Source: Olsenella uli (GTDB taxonomy: Bacteria > Actinomycetota > Coriobacteriia > Coriobacteriales > Atopobiaceae). Taken from it: a DNA stretch of 64,000 bases. Every line of letters starts with the position of its first letter. Position 1 is the stretch's first letter. The notes under the pieces were generated by a model. The model saw only the letters and a list, made by a program, of their open reading frames with translations. It was not told where the DNA came from and ran no database searches. Positions 38,037 through 46,632 of this stretch are shown piece after piece. The DNA is taken from NCBI RefSeq assembly GCF_016899935.1, contig NZ_JACJJK010000004.1:1-64000 (forward strand). The letters are read 5' to 3'. The position numbers were made by a program, and so were the translations under genes.

Positions 38037-38162
38037 GCGGTCCCGTCCGGTGCGTCCGAGCGGGCTGGCTTGGTGTGGCACGGGCTGTGCGCGGGGCGTG
38101 AGCTGCTGACCCAGAGAGGTCGTCAGCCAGCCGCACGCCCCGTGCGAGCGCGCGGGACGCCG
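38037..38162. other. Highly structured intergenic segment after bioY
   Basis: Nested stems: outer GGCGGTCCCG with CGGGACGCC, middle CGGGGCGTG (38092-38100) with CACGCCCCG (38134-38142), inner GCTG-CTGAC with GTCAG-CAGC. It may be the bioY terminator or a small structured RNA. No T-run. High GC makes chance pairing more likely. It occupies the first third of the 394-bp gap between bioY and the M28 gene. Confidence 0.35.
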
Positions 38163-38196
38163 TCGGAAAGATTCGTGCAAGGGACCCTGCGTAACG

Positions 38197-38233
38197 TGTG
38201 ACCTCCCATCCACCAGAGAGACGGGAGGTCACA
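38197..38233. repeat. Inverted repeat in the bioY-M28 gap
   Basis: Perfect 11-bp arms TGTGACCTCCC and GGGAGGTCACA around a 15-bp loop. Purpose unknown. Confidence 0.6.
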
Positions 38234-38349
38234 TGCATAGAGAGCCGATAGGTGCGTCCGGGCGGTCCCGGGACCACCCGGACCGGGTGCGGGCGAGAAG
38301 GACGTGCGCCCCGCGCTCGTGGCCGAGGGGCGGGGACCTGCCCCGCGAC

Positions 38350-38408
38350 GGCCGTCACCCGGCGGTCGGTCACGCCGGGAGGGCGTGCGTCGGCGTGCCG
38401 TGACGGCC
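38350..38408 (-). terminator. Nested hairpins at the M28 peptidase 3' end
   Basis: Outer arms GGCCGTCAC / GTGACGGCC enclose an inner CCCGGCG / CGCCGGG hairpin, starting 3 bp past the stop codon. No T-run, so a termination or RNA-stability role is inferred. Confidence 0.45.
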
Positions 38409-38410
38409 CG

Positions 38411-40579
38411 CTACGAGCGACGGATCATCTCGGTGACGATGGCCGCGACCTGGGCCGCCTGGTCGCCGCTCACGTTCTCGATAACGTCCTCCGGGGTGCG
38501 CGAGAGCGCGGGGAGACCGTTGTCGTCCAGACCCATGAGGGTGACGGCGCGCAGCGAGGAGCGCATGGCGGGGGTGGCGTCGGTGTCCGCCCAGTCGTGC
38601 GTCTCCTGGCCGAGCTCGACGTGCAGGTCGTTCGCGGCACCGTTGAGCAGGCGCGTCATGCGGCGGTCGGCGCGGCGCGTCTCCTCGCGGCCCTCGTTCT
38701 TGAGCGTGACGAGGCGCCCAGCGCCCACGCAGTCGAGGTTGACCACGAAGCAGCCGCGGATCTCGGAGCGGTGGCGGGAGAGGAAGGAGCGCATGCCGGC
38801 GTGGTCGAGGGCGGAGCCGCCGAGGGCGACGAACCAGATGTCGTGGGCGATGAGCGCGTCGTCGCCGAGCGCGAGCACGGCGTCGCGGAGCTCCTCCTCG
38901 CCCGGCTGCTCGTCCTCGCCCACGAGGCGGAGGTCGCCGCGCGTCGCGGCGCCGCCGCGCCAGTCGCGGCCGTCGTCGGCGTCGTCATCGGCGTCGGGCT
39001 CGTCCTCGGGCGCGGCGTTGCGCGGCGCCGCGCCGCGCAGGCGCTCGATGAGGGAGAGCACGATGTTCTTGGACTTCTTCCCCGCGCGCGCCTCCTCGGG
39101 GGCGGCGCCGGTCGCGGAGATGGTCTCGATCGGCTCGGCCTGCGGGGCGTCGGCGCTCGCGGGGGCGGGCTCGGCGGCGCGGGCGTCGGCGGGCGGCTGC
39201 ACCCGCGTCGCGTTGGGGTCGGTCGCGAACGGGTCGGACTCGCTCGCCGAGGGGTCGGGCAGGTCGAAGAGCGACGCACGGCGCGCGACGCTCGAGAGCT
39301 GCGGCCGGTAGCTCGTCTTGCCCCACTCGGGATCGTCCGGGGCCTCCGGGCGCCGAATCGGCTCGGCCGGGCGGGTGGCGTCGGGGTCGAGGTCCTCCTC
39401 CATCGCAGAGAGGCCCGAGGAGTCCTTGGGGCCGACGCCCGTGCTCTCGTCGTCCATCACGATGGCGAAGCGGCCGGTCGCGAGCAGGTCATCGCGCGTC
39501 GTCGCCGTGTCATCGGCGATGGGGGCGGTCCGCTCGGGCTCGGGGGCGGGCTGCTCGACGGGAGCCTCGTCCTTAGCGGCGGGCGTCTCGTCCTCCGCGA
39601 CGACGGGCGCCGGGGCGGGCGGAGCCGCGACCGGGCGGGCGGGCGCCGCAGCCGGGGTCACGTACTCGATCTCGCAGGACTCGGGCAGGATCGCGAGGGC
39701 CCTAAGGACCTCGGCGCCGTGACGGACGCCCACCACCGGCTCGTCCGCCGGGGCGGTGGCCGCAGGCTCGGGCTCCGGCTCGGCTGCGGGCACCTCAGGC
39801 TCGTCTGCCTGCTCCGGCTCGGGCTTCGGAACGGGGCGAGCCTTGGGCACGGCGCCGCTCGGGCGAACGTTCTCGAGCACGCCGAGAAGTGCGGCGACGG
39901 CGGCCTTGTTGTCGTTGGCGCCGTCGGTGCACGGGGCGGTCCGCTCGATGATCGAGCCGACCGCGAGGACGGTGGCCGGGACGGCGGCGAGGATGCCAAC
40001 GATCCACACGACGATGCGGAAGGGAGCGGGCAGGAAGCCCAGCAGCTGAATGAGCGCGCACACCGCCACGGCGAAGGAGCACGGCACGACCAGCCGTCCC
40101 ATGAGCGCGAGATAGGGCGCGAGCGGCGAGGTGTAGAGGAGGTTCTCGCGAGGAGAGTCGTAGTGAGCCGCGATGACGATGGTGCGGCTCCCCTTGGTCA
40201 CGAGGGGGCCGGTGGCGCGGTGGACCGCGACGACGTTCTGGCTCTGCGCGCGCGGGCCGAACGCGAGGCGCGGCGCGCGGCCGAAGAGCCGCAGCAGCGA
40301 GATGACGGCGGGGGCGACGGCGAGCACGAGACCGACCAGCGTGAGCGGGAGCACCCCGATGCCGACGAGCACCATGCCCACGAGCGAGATGACGGCGAGA
40401 AGGGCCGGCGTGAGGCCGGAGAGCGCCGGCACCTCGAAGTCCTCGATGCTGGCCTCGACGTTGTGCTGCCCCATGAGGTCGGAGATGACCTCCGCAGCCT
40501 GGAGCTCCTCCTCGCTGTTGGTGGGCGAGATGCCGATTCTCTCGTCGAGGAAGTCAAGGTAGTCGTGTGTCATGGCCAT
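38411..40579 (-). CDS. M28-family metallopeptidase with membrane segments and a long disordered insertion
   Basis: 722 aa. An N-terminal part precedes two transmembrane helices (about 55-105), then the first half of an M28 peptidase domain with IVIAAHYDSPREN, another hydrophobic pair (about 165-215), and the zinc motif TDGANDNKAAVAALLGVLE near residue 225. About 300 residues rich in Pro, Glu, Ala and Asp (about 245-555) separate this from the C-terminal peptidase half (DIWFVALGGSALDHAGM, VVNLDCVGAG, DDNGLPALSRTPEDVIENV). Start is the ATG at 40579, 8 nt after AAAGGA. Divergent from the WYL pair. The insertion inside a catalytic domain is unusual; the topology is my reading of hydrophobicity. 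Confidence 0.85.
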   Translation of the reverse strand: MAMTHDYLDFLDERIGISPTNSEEELQAAEVISDLMGQHNVEASIEDFEVPALSGLTPALLAVISLVGMVLVGIGVLPLTLVGLVLAVAPAVISLLRLFGRAPRLAFGPRAQSQNVVAVHRATGPLVTKGSRTIVIAAHYDSPRENLLYTSPLAPYLALMGRLVVPCSFAVAVCALIQLLGFLPAPFRIVVWIVGILAAVPATVLAVGSIIERTAPCTDGANDNKAAVAALLGVLENVRPSGAVPKARPVPKPEPEQADEPEVPAAEPEPEPAATAPADEPVVGVRHGAEVLRALAILPESCEIEYVTPAAAPARPVAAPPAPAPVVAEDETPAAKDEAPVEQPAPEPERTAPIADDTATTRDDLLATGRFAIVMDDESTGVGPKDSSGLSAMEEDLDPDATRPAEPIRRPEAPDDPEWGKTSYRPQLSSVARRASLFDLPDPSASESDPFATDPNATRVQPPADARAAEPAPASADAPQAEPIETISATGAAPEEARAGKKSKNIVLSLIERLRGAAPRNAAPEDEPDADDDADDGRDWRGGAATRGDLRLVGEDEQPGEEELRDAVLALGDDALIAHDIWFVALGGSALDHAGMRSFLSRHRSEIRGCFVVNLDCVGAGRLVTLKNEGREETRRADRRMTRLLNGAANDLHVELGQETHDWADTDATPAMRSSLRAVTLMGLDDNGLPALSRTPEDVIENVSGDQAAQVAAIVTEMIRRS

Positions 40580-40722
40580 GCGAAGCATCCTTTTCACGAG
40601 TGTCGCGAACGTCGTCACGAGCCGTGCATACAATCAAAAGAGTATACGTCTTGTCCCTGCGCCACGCAGGAAAGACACCGAATGGCTCAATGAACGGGAA
40701 CGTGAGAAGGGTGGGAGGCACC

Positions 40723-41691
40723 GTGAGGCTCACGCGCGACGACGAACGGGCGAGGCGGGTCTGCTCCCTCGCGCTCGACTTCATGAACGCGACCGTCCCG
40801 GTCCCCTCCTCCCAGATCGCTCGCGCGCACTACCCCGGGCTCTCGCCCGACAGCTTCCGGCGGTCCTTCTCGCGCGACCGCGCCGTGCTCGCCGCCTGCG
40901 GCGTCATCGTGGTCGAGCGGCGCGTGCCCGGCGAGGAGTCGCTCTGGGAGGCGGACGCCGCGCGGTCGTTCGCGCGCGGGGCCGAGCTCTCCCCGACGGA
41001 CGCGGCGGCGCTCGAGCTCGCCTGCCGCCCGCTCGCGGACGACCCCTCCTTCCCGCTTGCCGACGACCTGCGGCTCGCCCTCGCCAAGGTGTCGCGCGCC
41101 TTCTCCGAGGCCCTCTCCGCGTCGCGCGTGCGTGCGGCGGGGCCCGGGCGCGTCCTCGACGCCCTCCGCGCGTGCCTGACCGACCGGACGGCGGCGCGCG
41201 TGTCCTACGTGGACGCGCGGGGCGTCGCCTCGGAGCGCACGCTCGCCCCCTATGGGTTCTTCGGCCTGCGCGGGACCCTCTACCTCGTCGCCGCCCGACT
41301 CGCGGACGACGGCGGGCCGGGCGCGGGGGACGTGCGCACCTATCGCATCGACCGCTTCTCCTCCGCGCGCCCCCTCGAGGGGACGTCCTTCTCGGTTCCC
41401 GAGGGCTTCTCGGTGGCGGCCTGGCGGCGCCTTCCCTTCCAGATGGGTCCGGCGCGCGGCACGGCGCGGCTGCTCGTGAGCCCGGAGCGCGAGGACGACG
41501 TGCGCCGCATGGCGGGCGCGCAGGGGACCTTCGAGCGCACGGAAGACGGCTTCGTCTGGACCGTCGAGGTCAGCGACGAGCTCGCGGCCGCGCGCTGGGC
41601 GGTCGCGGCAGACGTGCGGCCGGTATTCCCAGACTCGCTCGTCTCCGCGTGGCGAGGCGTCCTCGAGGGAGTGGCGGACGATGGCCGGTAG
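40723..41691 (+). CDS. WYL-domain transcriptional regulator, PafB-like
   Basis: 322 aa. N-terminal helix-turn-helix-like region (LALDFMNATVPVPSSQIARAHYPGLSPDSFRRSFSRDR), then a WYL-type domain with APYGFFGLRGTLYLVAA and TYRIDRFSSA. PafB/PafC pairs activate the DNA-damage response in actinobacteria through a single-strand-DNA-sensing WYL domain. Start set at the GTG at 40723 after GGGAGG; an ATG at 40690 is in frame but its ribosome binding site belongs to no clear gene. It overlaps the second WYL gene by 11 bp. Confidence 0.82.
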   Translation: MRLTRDDERARRVCSLALDFMNATVPVPSSQIARAHYPGLSPDSFRRSFSRDRAVLAACGVIVVERRVPGEESLWEADAARSFARGAELSPTDAAALELACRPLADDPSFPLADDLRLALAKVSRAFSEALSASRVRAAGPGRVLDALRACLTDRTAARVSYVDARGVASERTLAPYGFFGLRGTLYLVAARLADDGGPGAGDVRTYRIDRFSSARPLEGTSFSVPEGFSVAAWRRLPFQMGPARGTARLLVSPEREDDVRRMAGAQGTFERTEDGFVWTVEVSDELAAARWAVAADVRPVFPDSLVSAWRGVLEGVADDGR

Positions 41692-42613
41692 GGGCGGCGG
41701 CGCGGGAAGGCCCGGCTCCCTCGACGAGGCGCGCGAGCTCGTGGCGCTCGTCACGAGCCTGAGCGACGCCGGCGACGCCCTCGGGGCGGACGCCGTCGCC
41801 GAGCGGCTCGGGGTCAGCGAGGAGCGGGCCGAGAAGCTCCTGGAGCTCGTCCTCTCCTCGGCGTCCGCAGGAGGCGCGGGCCTGCCGCTCGCCGAGGACG
41901 GCGACCTGCTCACGCTCGTCGGCGCGGACGGCGTGCGCGGCCGGAGGCTCCGCCTGAGCCACGCCGAGACCCTCGCCCTCGACGCGGCGCTCGAGCGCCT
42001 CGGCGTCCCCGGTGACGACCCGCTGCGCGAGACGCTCTCCGGGGCCCTCGCCGCCGAGCCCGTCGACGAGGGGCTCGTCCGGCGTCTCATGGCGGGAGAG
42101 CGCGGCGAGAAGGGCCTCGCCCGAACGCTCGTGGCCTGCGGCCGGGCGATCGCCGGCCGGCGCGTGCTCGAGTTCGCCTACCGCAAGCCGGACGGCGGTA
42201 CGACGGAGCGGCGCCGCGTCGTCCCGCGCGAGCTCAGGTCGGAGGACGGGGCGTGGTTCCTCGACGCCCACGACCTGGACCGAAACGCCGAGCGCACCTT
42301 CCGGGCGGACCGCATGTCGGAGGTCGAGACCGGCCGCCGCGCGCCGGACGGGCCCACCGAGCCCGAGCGCCCCCGCGCCCGGACGGTCCGCCTGACCTTC
42401 GAGGACGCCGCCCTTCTCGACCTGCTCCCCTGGCACGACCTGCACGTGACGAGCGCCCCGGGGGCGCGGCCCGTGGTCGCTGAGACGCCCTATTACGGCG
42501 GCATGTGGCTCCCGCGCATGCTCGCGGCCTGCGGTGGGTCGGCACGCTGCGACGACCCCGAGGTCACGTCCCTGGCCACGTCATACGCCCAGCAGCAGCT
42601 TGAGGAGGCCTGA
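41681..42613 (+). CDS. WYL-domain transcriptional regulator, PafC-like
   Basis: 310 aa. N-terminal winged-helix-like region (DALGADAVAERLGVSEERAEKLLELV), then a WYL domain with VLEFAYRKPDGGTTERRRVVPREL and WFLDAHDLDRNAERTFRADRM, and a C-terminal WCX-like region (VVAETPYYGGMWLPRMLAACGG). Translationally coupled to the upstream WYL gene; the two probably act as a heterodimer. It ends 14 bp from the convergent helicase gene. Confidence 0.82.
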   Translation: MAGRGGGAGRPGSLDEARELVALVTSLSDAGDALGADAVAERLGVSEERAEKLLELVLSSASAGGAGLPLAEDGDLLTLVGADGVRGRRLRLSHAETLALDAALERLGVPGDDPLRETLSGALAAEPVDEGLVRRLMAGERGEKGLARTLVACGRAIAGRRVLEFAYRKPDGGTTERRRVVPRELRSEDGAWFLDAHDLDRNAERTFRADRMSEVETGRRAPDGPTEPERPRARTVRLTFEDAALLDLLPWHDLHVTSAPGARPVVAETPYYGGMWLPRMLAACGGSARCDDPEVTSLATSYAQQQLEEA

Positions 42614-42627
42614 GCCCGGCCCCGGCC

Positions 42628-45579
42628 TCACTCGTGGCTCGCGCGCCAGATCTTGAGGTAGCGCCCGACGTGCGCAGCCTCGAGCCGAGACACGTTCTTC
42701 GATGGCAGCGACTTCAGGAACAGGCTCCCGTAGCGCTTGCTCGCCACGCGCGAGTCCGCGAGCACGAGCACGCCGGTGTCGGTCGCGCTGCGGATGAGGC
42801 GGCCGGCGGCCTGCTTGACGGAGATGACCGCGTCGGGCAGGGAGTAGCGCCACCAGGCGCGCTCCTCGCGGCGGTCGCGCTCGCGCACGAGCGGGTCGGT
42901 GGGGCTCGCGAAGGGCAGCTTGGGAATGACCACGCAGCGCAGCGTGTCGCCGCCGGCGTCGAAGCCCTCCCAGAACGAGCGCAGCGCCAGCAGCGAGAGG
43001 GTCTTCTCGGCCATGAAGCGCGTTCGCAGGCGCCGGGGCGAGCTGCCGCGTTCCTGGCACGCGAGCTCCAATCCGGCTACCGCCAGGCGCGGGCGCAGCC
43101 CCTCGTAGACGCGCTCCATGTCGCGCCTGTTGGTGAACAGGGTGAGCACCGAGCCGCCCATGCCCACGTGCACGTCAAAGAGCAGGTCCTCCAGCGCGTC
43201 CAGGTAGCCGCGCTCGCTCGGCGCCGGCAGGTCGCTCGCCACGATTACGGACATGTGCGCGTCGTAGTCGAAGCTCGAGTCGAGCCGTACGTCGCGGTGG
43301 GCGCCCTCGGGCAGCTCGACAAGGCCCACGGCGCGATCGAAGTGCGAGAAGTCGTCTCCGACCGCGATCGTCGCCGACGTGAAGACCACGCTCTCCATCT
43401 CCGGCAGCCAGCGCGCGGCGAGGTCGGCGCCCACGTCGAGCTTCTCGGCCACCAGCCGCTCGGACGCGATGCGCTTGCGCGAGCGTGAGAGCTGCGCCGA
43501 GTAGACGTAGCTCTCATCCGTCCCCTCGCAGATGAGCCGGATGCCGGCGAGAAGGTCGCGCAGCTCGCGGCCGTGGTCGGCGAGGTCGGCGGCGTGCTGC
43601 GGCAGCTGCGCCTCGAGCGCCCCTGCGGCGTCCGCGAGCGCGCGGACGGTCTCGTCGAGGGCGTCCTCGGCGCGCGCCGCCGCGTCGAGCACCGCGTGCC
43701 ACTCGGCGCTCTCGCGGGCGGCGGCGTCGAGCCAGAGCGTCACCGTGTCGTAGCCGCCGTCGCCGCGAGCGAGGCGCGCGAGGCCGTGTACGGCCTCGAA
43801 GAGGTCGGCCGTCGCCGCCATGGAGCGCGCGGCCGACGCCGCGACCTTCGTGAGCAGGCCCACCATGAGCGTGGAGCCCTCCGCTCCCATGGCCGCGACG
43901 AGCGCCGCGTGGAGCGTGCCGGTCTGCGTGCCGCCGAGCCGCTCGAAGACGGTGCGCGCCTCGGTCCCCGAGACCTCGACGGCCCACTGGCGGCGCGCCT
44001 CGGCCTCGAAGCCGTGCGCCTCGTCTACCACCCAGTTGCGGACCGGCGGCAGGATCCGCCCTTCGGCCTCCACGTCGCGCAGGAGCAGCGAGTGGTTGGT
44101 CACCACGACGTCGGAGCAGCCCGCGCGCCGGCGGGCGCCGTGCAGCAGGCACGCCCCCGGGAAGTACGGGCACCGGGCGTGCAGGCACTCGCCCGGCGTG
44201 ATCGTGAGCATCTGCCGGGGCACGTAGCGCCAGCGGATGCCGAGCGCGTCGAGGTCGCCCTCGAGCGACTGGCACGCAAAGGCGTAGGTCACCGCGATCG
44301 CCGTGAGCATGTCGCAGGACACCGCGTTGTCCGAGCGCCCGTCGTGGGGGACCTCCCCGAGCGGCAGGGGCTCCTCCGCCGCGCGGTCCAGGCGGCGCAG
44401 GCAGGGGTAGTGGTCGTAGCCCTTGAGGCTCGTGAAGGTGAGCCCGCCGGGAAGGGCGGCCGCGAGCGCCGGCAGCTCGTGGGAGACGAGCTGGTCGGTG
44501 AGCGCGTTGGTCTTGGTCGCCACGCCCACGCTGACGTGGTTGCGCTGCGCGTAGAGCACCTCGGGCAGCAGGTAGGCGACCGACTTGCCCACGCCCGTGC
44601 CCGCCTCGATCGCACGGTGCGTGCCGCTCGCGAGCGCCTCGGCGACCTCGCGGGCCATCGCCACCTGTTCGGGGCGGCGCTCCATGCGCTCGTACATCCT
44701 CGAGACCGCGCCGCCGGGGGCAAACTCCGCCTCGACCTCCTCCAGGCTCGGCGCCGAGCGGCGCTCGAGCGTGGCGGCGTCGGCGCGGACGTCGTCGGGG
44801 GCGTCCCGCAGCAGCGTCGCGCGGTGCTCCCTGAGCGAGAAGGGCCGCGCCGTCGCGGCCTCGCCGGCAAGCGCCGCGAGGTGGGAGAACACGGGCCGGA
44901 AGGCCCAGTCGACGTCCGGGTGCATGGACGCCAGGCGGGCGAGAAGGGCGCCGGGCAGGTCGGAGAGGGCAAGCAGCAGGATCCTCCACATGCCGCAGAG
45001 CGCGTCCACGTCGTCGGAGGCCCGGTGCGTCACGGAGGCGCACCCGAAGGCCTCGGCCATGTCGGCGAGGCGGTGGGTGGAGAGCCTCGGCAGCGCGATC
45101 CGCGAGAGCGCCAGCGTGTCGATCCAGGTGTCGCTCACCGCCGCGCCGCCGGGGACGGCCTCTATGAAGGTGCGGTCGAAGGTCGCGTTGTGGGCCAGGA
45201 CGGGGCTGCCGCCCACGAAGTCGGCGAGTGCGGCCACGGCCTCGCGCGCGGAGGGCGCGCCGGCCACGTCGACGCTGCGGATCCCCGTGAGACGCTCGAT
45301 CTCCGGCGGGATGGGGCAGCCCGGGTCCACGAAGGTCTGGAAGCGCCCGACCACCTCGCGCCCCGAGAGGCGGGCGGCGGAGATCTCGATGAGCTCGCAG
45401 TCCTTGAAGGAGAGGCCCGTGGTCTCGGTGTCGAGCACCACCACGTCCTCCTCGAGCGGCCCGAAGTCGGCCGTCTCCGCGCGGGCGGCGAGCGTCAGGT
45501 AGCGCGCGCGGACCTCCTCCGGCGTGCCCGAGAGGAGCAGGTCCTCGACGGGCGGCCGGGGGCCGGCCGCCGCCGTCAC
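42628..45579 (-). CDS. dinG: DnaQ-like exonuclease / DinG-family helicase fusion
   Basis: 983 aa. An N-terminal DEDDh 3'-5' exonuclease domain (about 35-200) has VVLDTETTGLSF, LAHNATFDRTF and HRASDDVDALCG. A superfamily 2 XPD/DinG helicase follows: Walker A AIEAGTGVGKSVAYLLPE, a cysteine cluster (CLHARCPYFPGACLLHG, GCSDVVVTNHSLLL) that should hold a 4Fe-4S cluster, WVVDEAHGFE, and the C-terminal motifs SFWEGFD and QAAGRLIRS. This is the B. subtilis/S. aureus DinG architecture; in those proteins helicase activity is weak or absent. Start is a GTG at 45579 in a GTGA overlap with the ddl stop codon, after GAGGAA. Confidence 0.92.
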   Translation of the reverse strand: MTAAAGPRPPVEDLLLSGTPEEVRARYLTLAARAETADFGPLEEDVVVLDTETTGLSFKDCELIEISAARLSGREVVGRFQTFVDPGCPIPPEIERLTGIRSVDVAGAPSAREAVAALADFVGGSPVLAHNATFDRTFIEAVPGGAAVSDTWIDTLALSRIALPRLSTHRLADMAEAFGCASVTHRASDDVDALCGMWRILLLALSDLPGALLARLASMHPDVDWAFRPVFSHLAALAGEAATARPFSLREHRATLLRDAPDDVRADAATLERRSAPSLEEVEAEFAPGGAVSRMYERMERRPEQVAMAREVAEALASGTHRAIEAGTGVGKSVAYLLPEVLYAQRNHVSVGVATKTNALTDQLVSHELPALAAALPGGLTFTSLKGYDHYPCLRRLDRAAEEPLPLGEVPHDGRSDNAVSCDMLTAIAVTYAFACQSLEGDLDALGIRWRYVPRQMLTITPGECLHARCPYFPGACLLHGARRRAGCSDVVVTNHSLLLRDVEAEGRILPPVRNWVVDEAHGFEAEARRQWAVEVSGTEARTVFERLGGTQTGTLHAALVAAMGAEGSTLMVGLLTKVAASAARSMAATADLFEAVHGLARLARGDGGYDTVTLWLDAAARESAEWHAVLDAAARAEDALDETVRALADAAGALEAQLPQHAADLADHGRELRDLLAGIRLICEGTDESYVYSAQLSRSRKRIASERLVAEKLDVGADLAARWLPEMESVVFTSATIAVGDDFSHFDRAVGLVELPEGAHRDVRLDSSFDYDAHMSVIVASDLPAPSERGYLDALEDLLFDVHVGMGGSVLTLFTNRRDMERVYEGLRPRLAVAGLELACQERGSSPRRLRTRFMAEKTLSLLALRSFWEGFDAGGDTLRCVVIPKLPFASPTDPLVRERDRREERAWWRYSLPDAVISVKQAAGRLIRSATDTGVLVLADSRVASKRYGSLFLKSLPSKNVSRLEAAHVGRYLKIWRASHE

Positions 45580-46535
45580 CGGCGTTCCTCGAGCGCGTAC
45601 TCGACGAAGCGCGTGCAGAGCTCCGGGAACTCGATGCCGCCGTGGCGCGCCGAGTCGGGCAGCAGGCTCTCCGCCGTCATGCCGGGGATGGTGTTGGTCT
45701 CCAGAATGACCGGCGTTCCGTCCGCGCGGACGATGAAGTCGCTGCGCGAGCATCCCCGGCACCCGAGGGCGCGGTGCGCGCGCACGGCGAGCTCCTGGGC
45801 GCGGGCGTACACGCCCGGCTCCAGACGGGCGGGGATGACGTGGTGCATGGAGGATGGCTCGTACTTGACCTTGAGGTCGTAGAACGCGGCGCCGGTCACG
45901 ATCTCCACGATCGGCAGCGCGTGGGCGTCCTCGTTGCCGATGACCGGGACCGTGATCTCGGTCCCCTCGACGCAGCTCTCGATCAGCACGCGTCCGCCCT
46001 CGGCGCCGGCGGCCTCGAGCGCGGCCGCGAGCTGCCCGCGCTCGGTGACGCGCGTGACGCCGAAGCTCGAGCCGTTGGCGGCCGGCTTGACGAACATCGG
46101 CAGCCCCAGGCGCTCGACGAGCGAGTCCACGCACGCCTCGGAGAGCGCCTGCCCCGCCGGAACGTCCACGCCCTCGGGCACGGGGATGCCGGCGTCCTTG
46201 AAGACCGCCTTCGCTATCTGCTTCTCGGCCGCAGCGGACGACGCCGCCACGCCGGAGAAGGTGTAGGGGATGTGCAGGATGTCGAGAAACCCCTGGATGC
46301 TGCCGTCCTCCCCGTAGCGGCCGTGCAGCGCCACGAAGGCGACGTCGTAGCCGCCCCCCATGAGCCGCGAGACGAAGTCCCGCGCCGCGAGGTCGAGCAG
46401 GTCAACCGTCTGGAAGCCGGCCTCGCGCAGGGCCCTCTGGCACTCCGTCGCAGACTGGAGCGAGATCTCCCGCTCGTCCGACCAGCCGCCGCCGATCACG
46501 GCGACGCGCGTTCCCATCAGCTTCTCTCTGTCCAT
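45576..46535 (-). CDS. ddl: D-alanine--D-alanine ligase
   Basis: 319 aa ATP-grasp enzyme that makes D-Ala-D-Ala for peptidoglycan. Seen: VAVIGGGWSDEREISLQSA, VALHGRYGEDGSIQGFLDI, FVKPAANGSSFGV, and the C-terminal RSDFIVRADGTPVILETNTIPGMT (two conserved Asn/Glu metal ligands). Start ATG at 46535 after AAAGGGG. The omega-loop position reads EPSSMHHVIPA-like (KVKYEPSSMHHVIPARL); a Tyr typical of D-Ala-D-Ala enzymes is present in the FYDLKVKYE stretch. It shares a GTGA overlap with dinG. Confidence 0.94.
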   Translation of the reverse strand: MDREKLMGTRVAVIGGGWSDEREISLQSATECQRALREAGFQTVDLLDLAARDFVSRLMGGGYDVAFVALHGRYGEDGSIQGFLDILHIPYTFSGVAASSAAAEKQIAKAVFKDAGIPVPEGVDVPAGQALSEACVDSLVERLGLPMFVKPAANGSSFGVTRVTERGQLAAALEAAGAEGGRVLIESCVEGTEITVPVIGNEDAHALPIVEIVTGAAFYDLKVKYEPSSMHHVIPARLEPGVYARAQELAVRAHRALGCRGCSRSDFIVRADGTPVILETNTIPGMTAESLLPDSARHGGIEFPELCTRFVEYALEERR

Positions 46536-46632
46536 CGACGCCCCTTTGGTACCGCATGCTTGCGCTAGACTCGGCTTGGTTCTCTCGCAGAAGAGGATAC
46601 TCCAAAGAACGCTTCGTGATACGGGGGTAGAG

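Noticed and set aside
38037-38162. SRP RNA, tmRNA or 6S RNA
   Set aside because: None of the conserved loops or sequence motifs of these RNAs can be found in the folded segment.
40681-40722. ATG at 40690 as start of the PafB-like gene
   Set aside because: Nearest purine-rich site is spaced for a three-codon frame just upstream; the GTG at 40723 has GGGAGG at normal distance. Not excluded.
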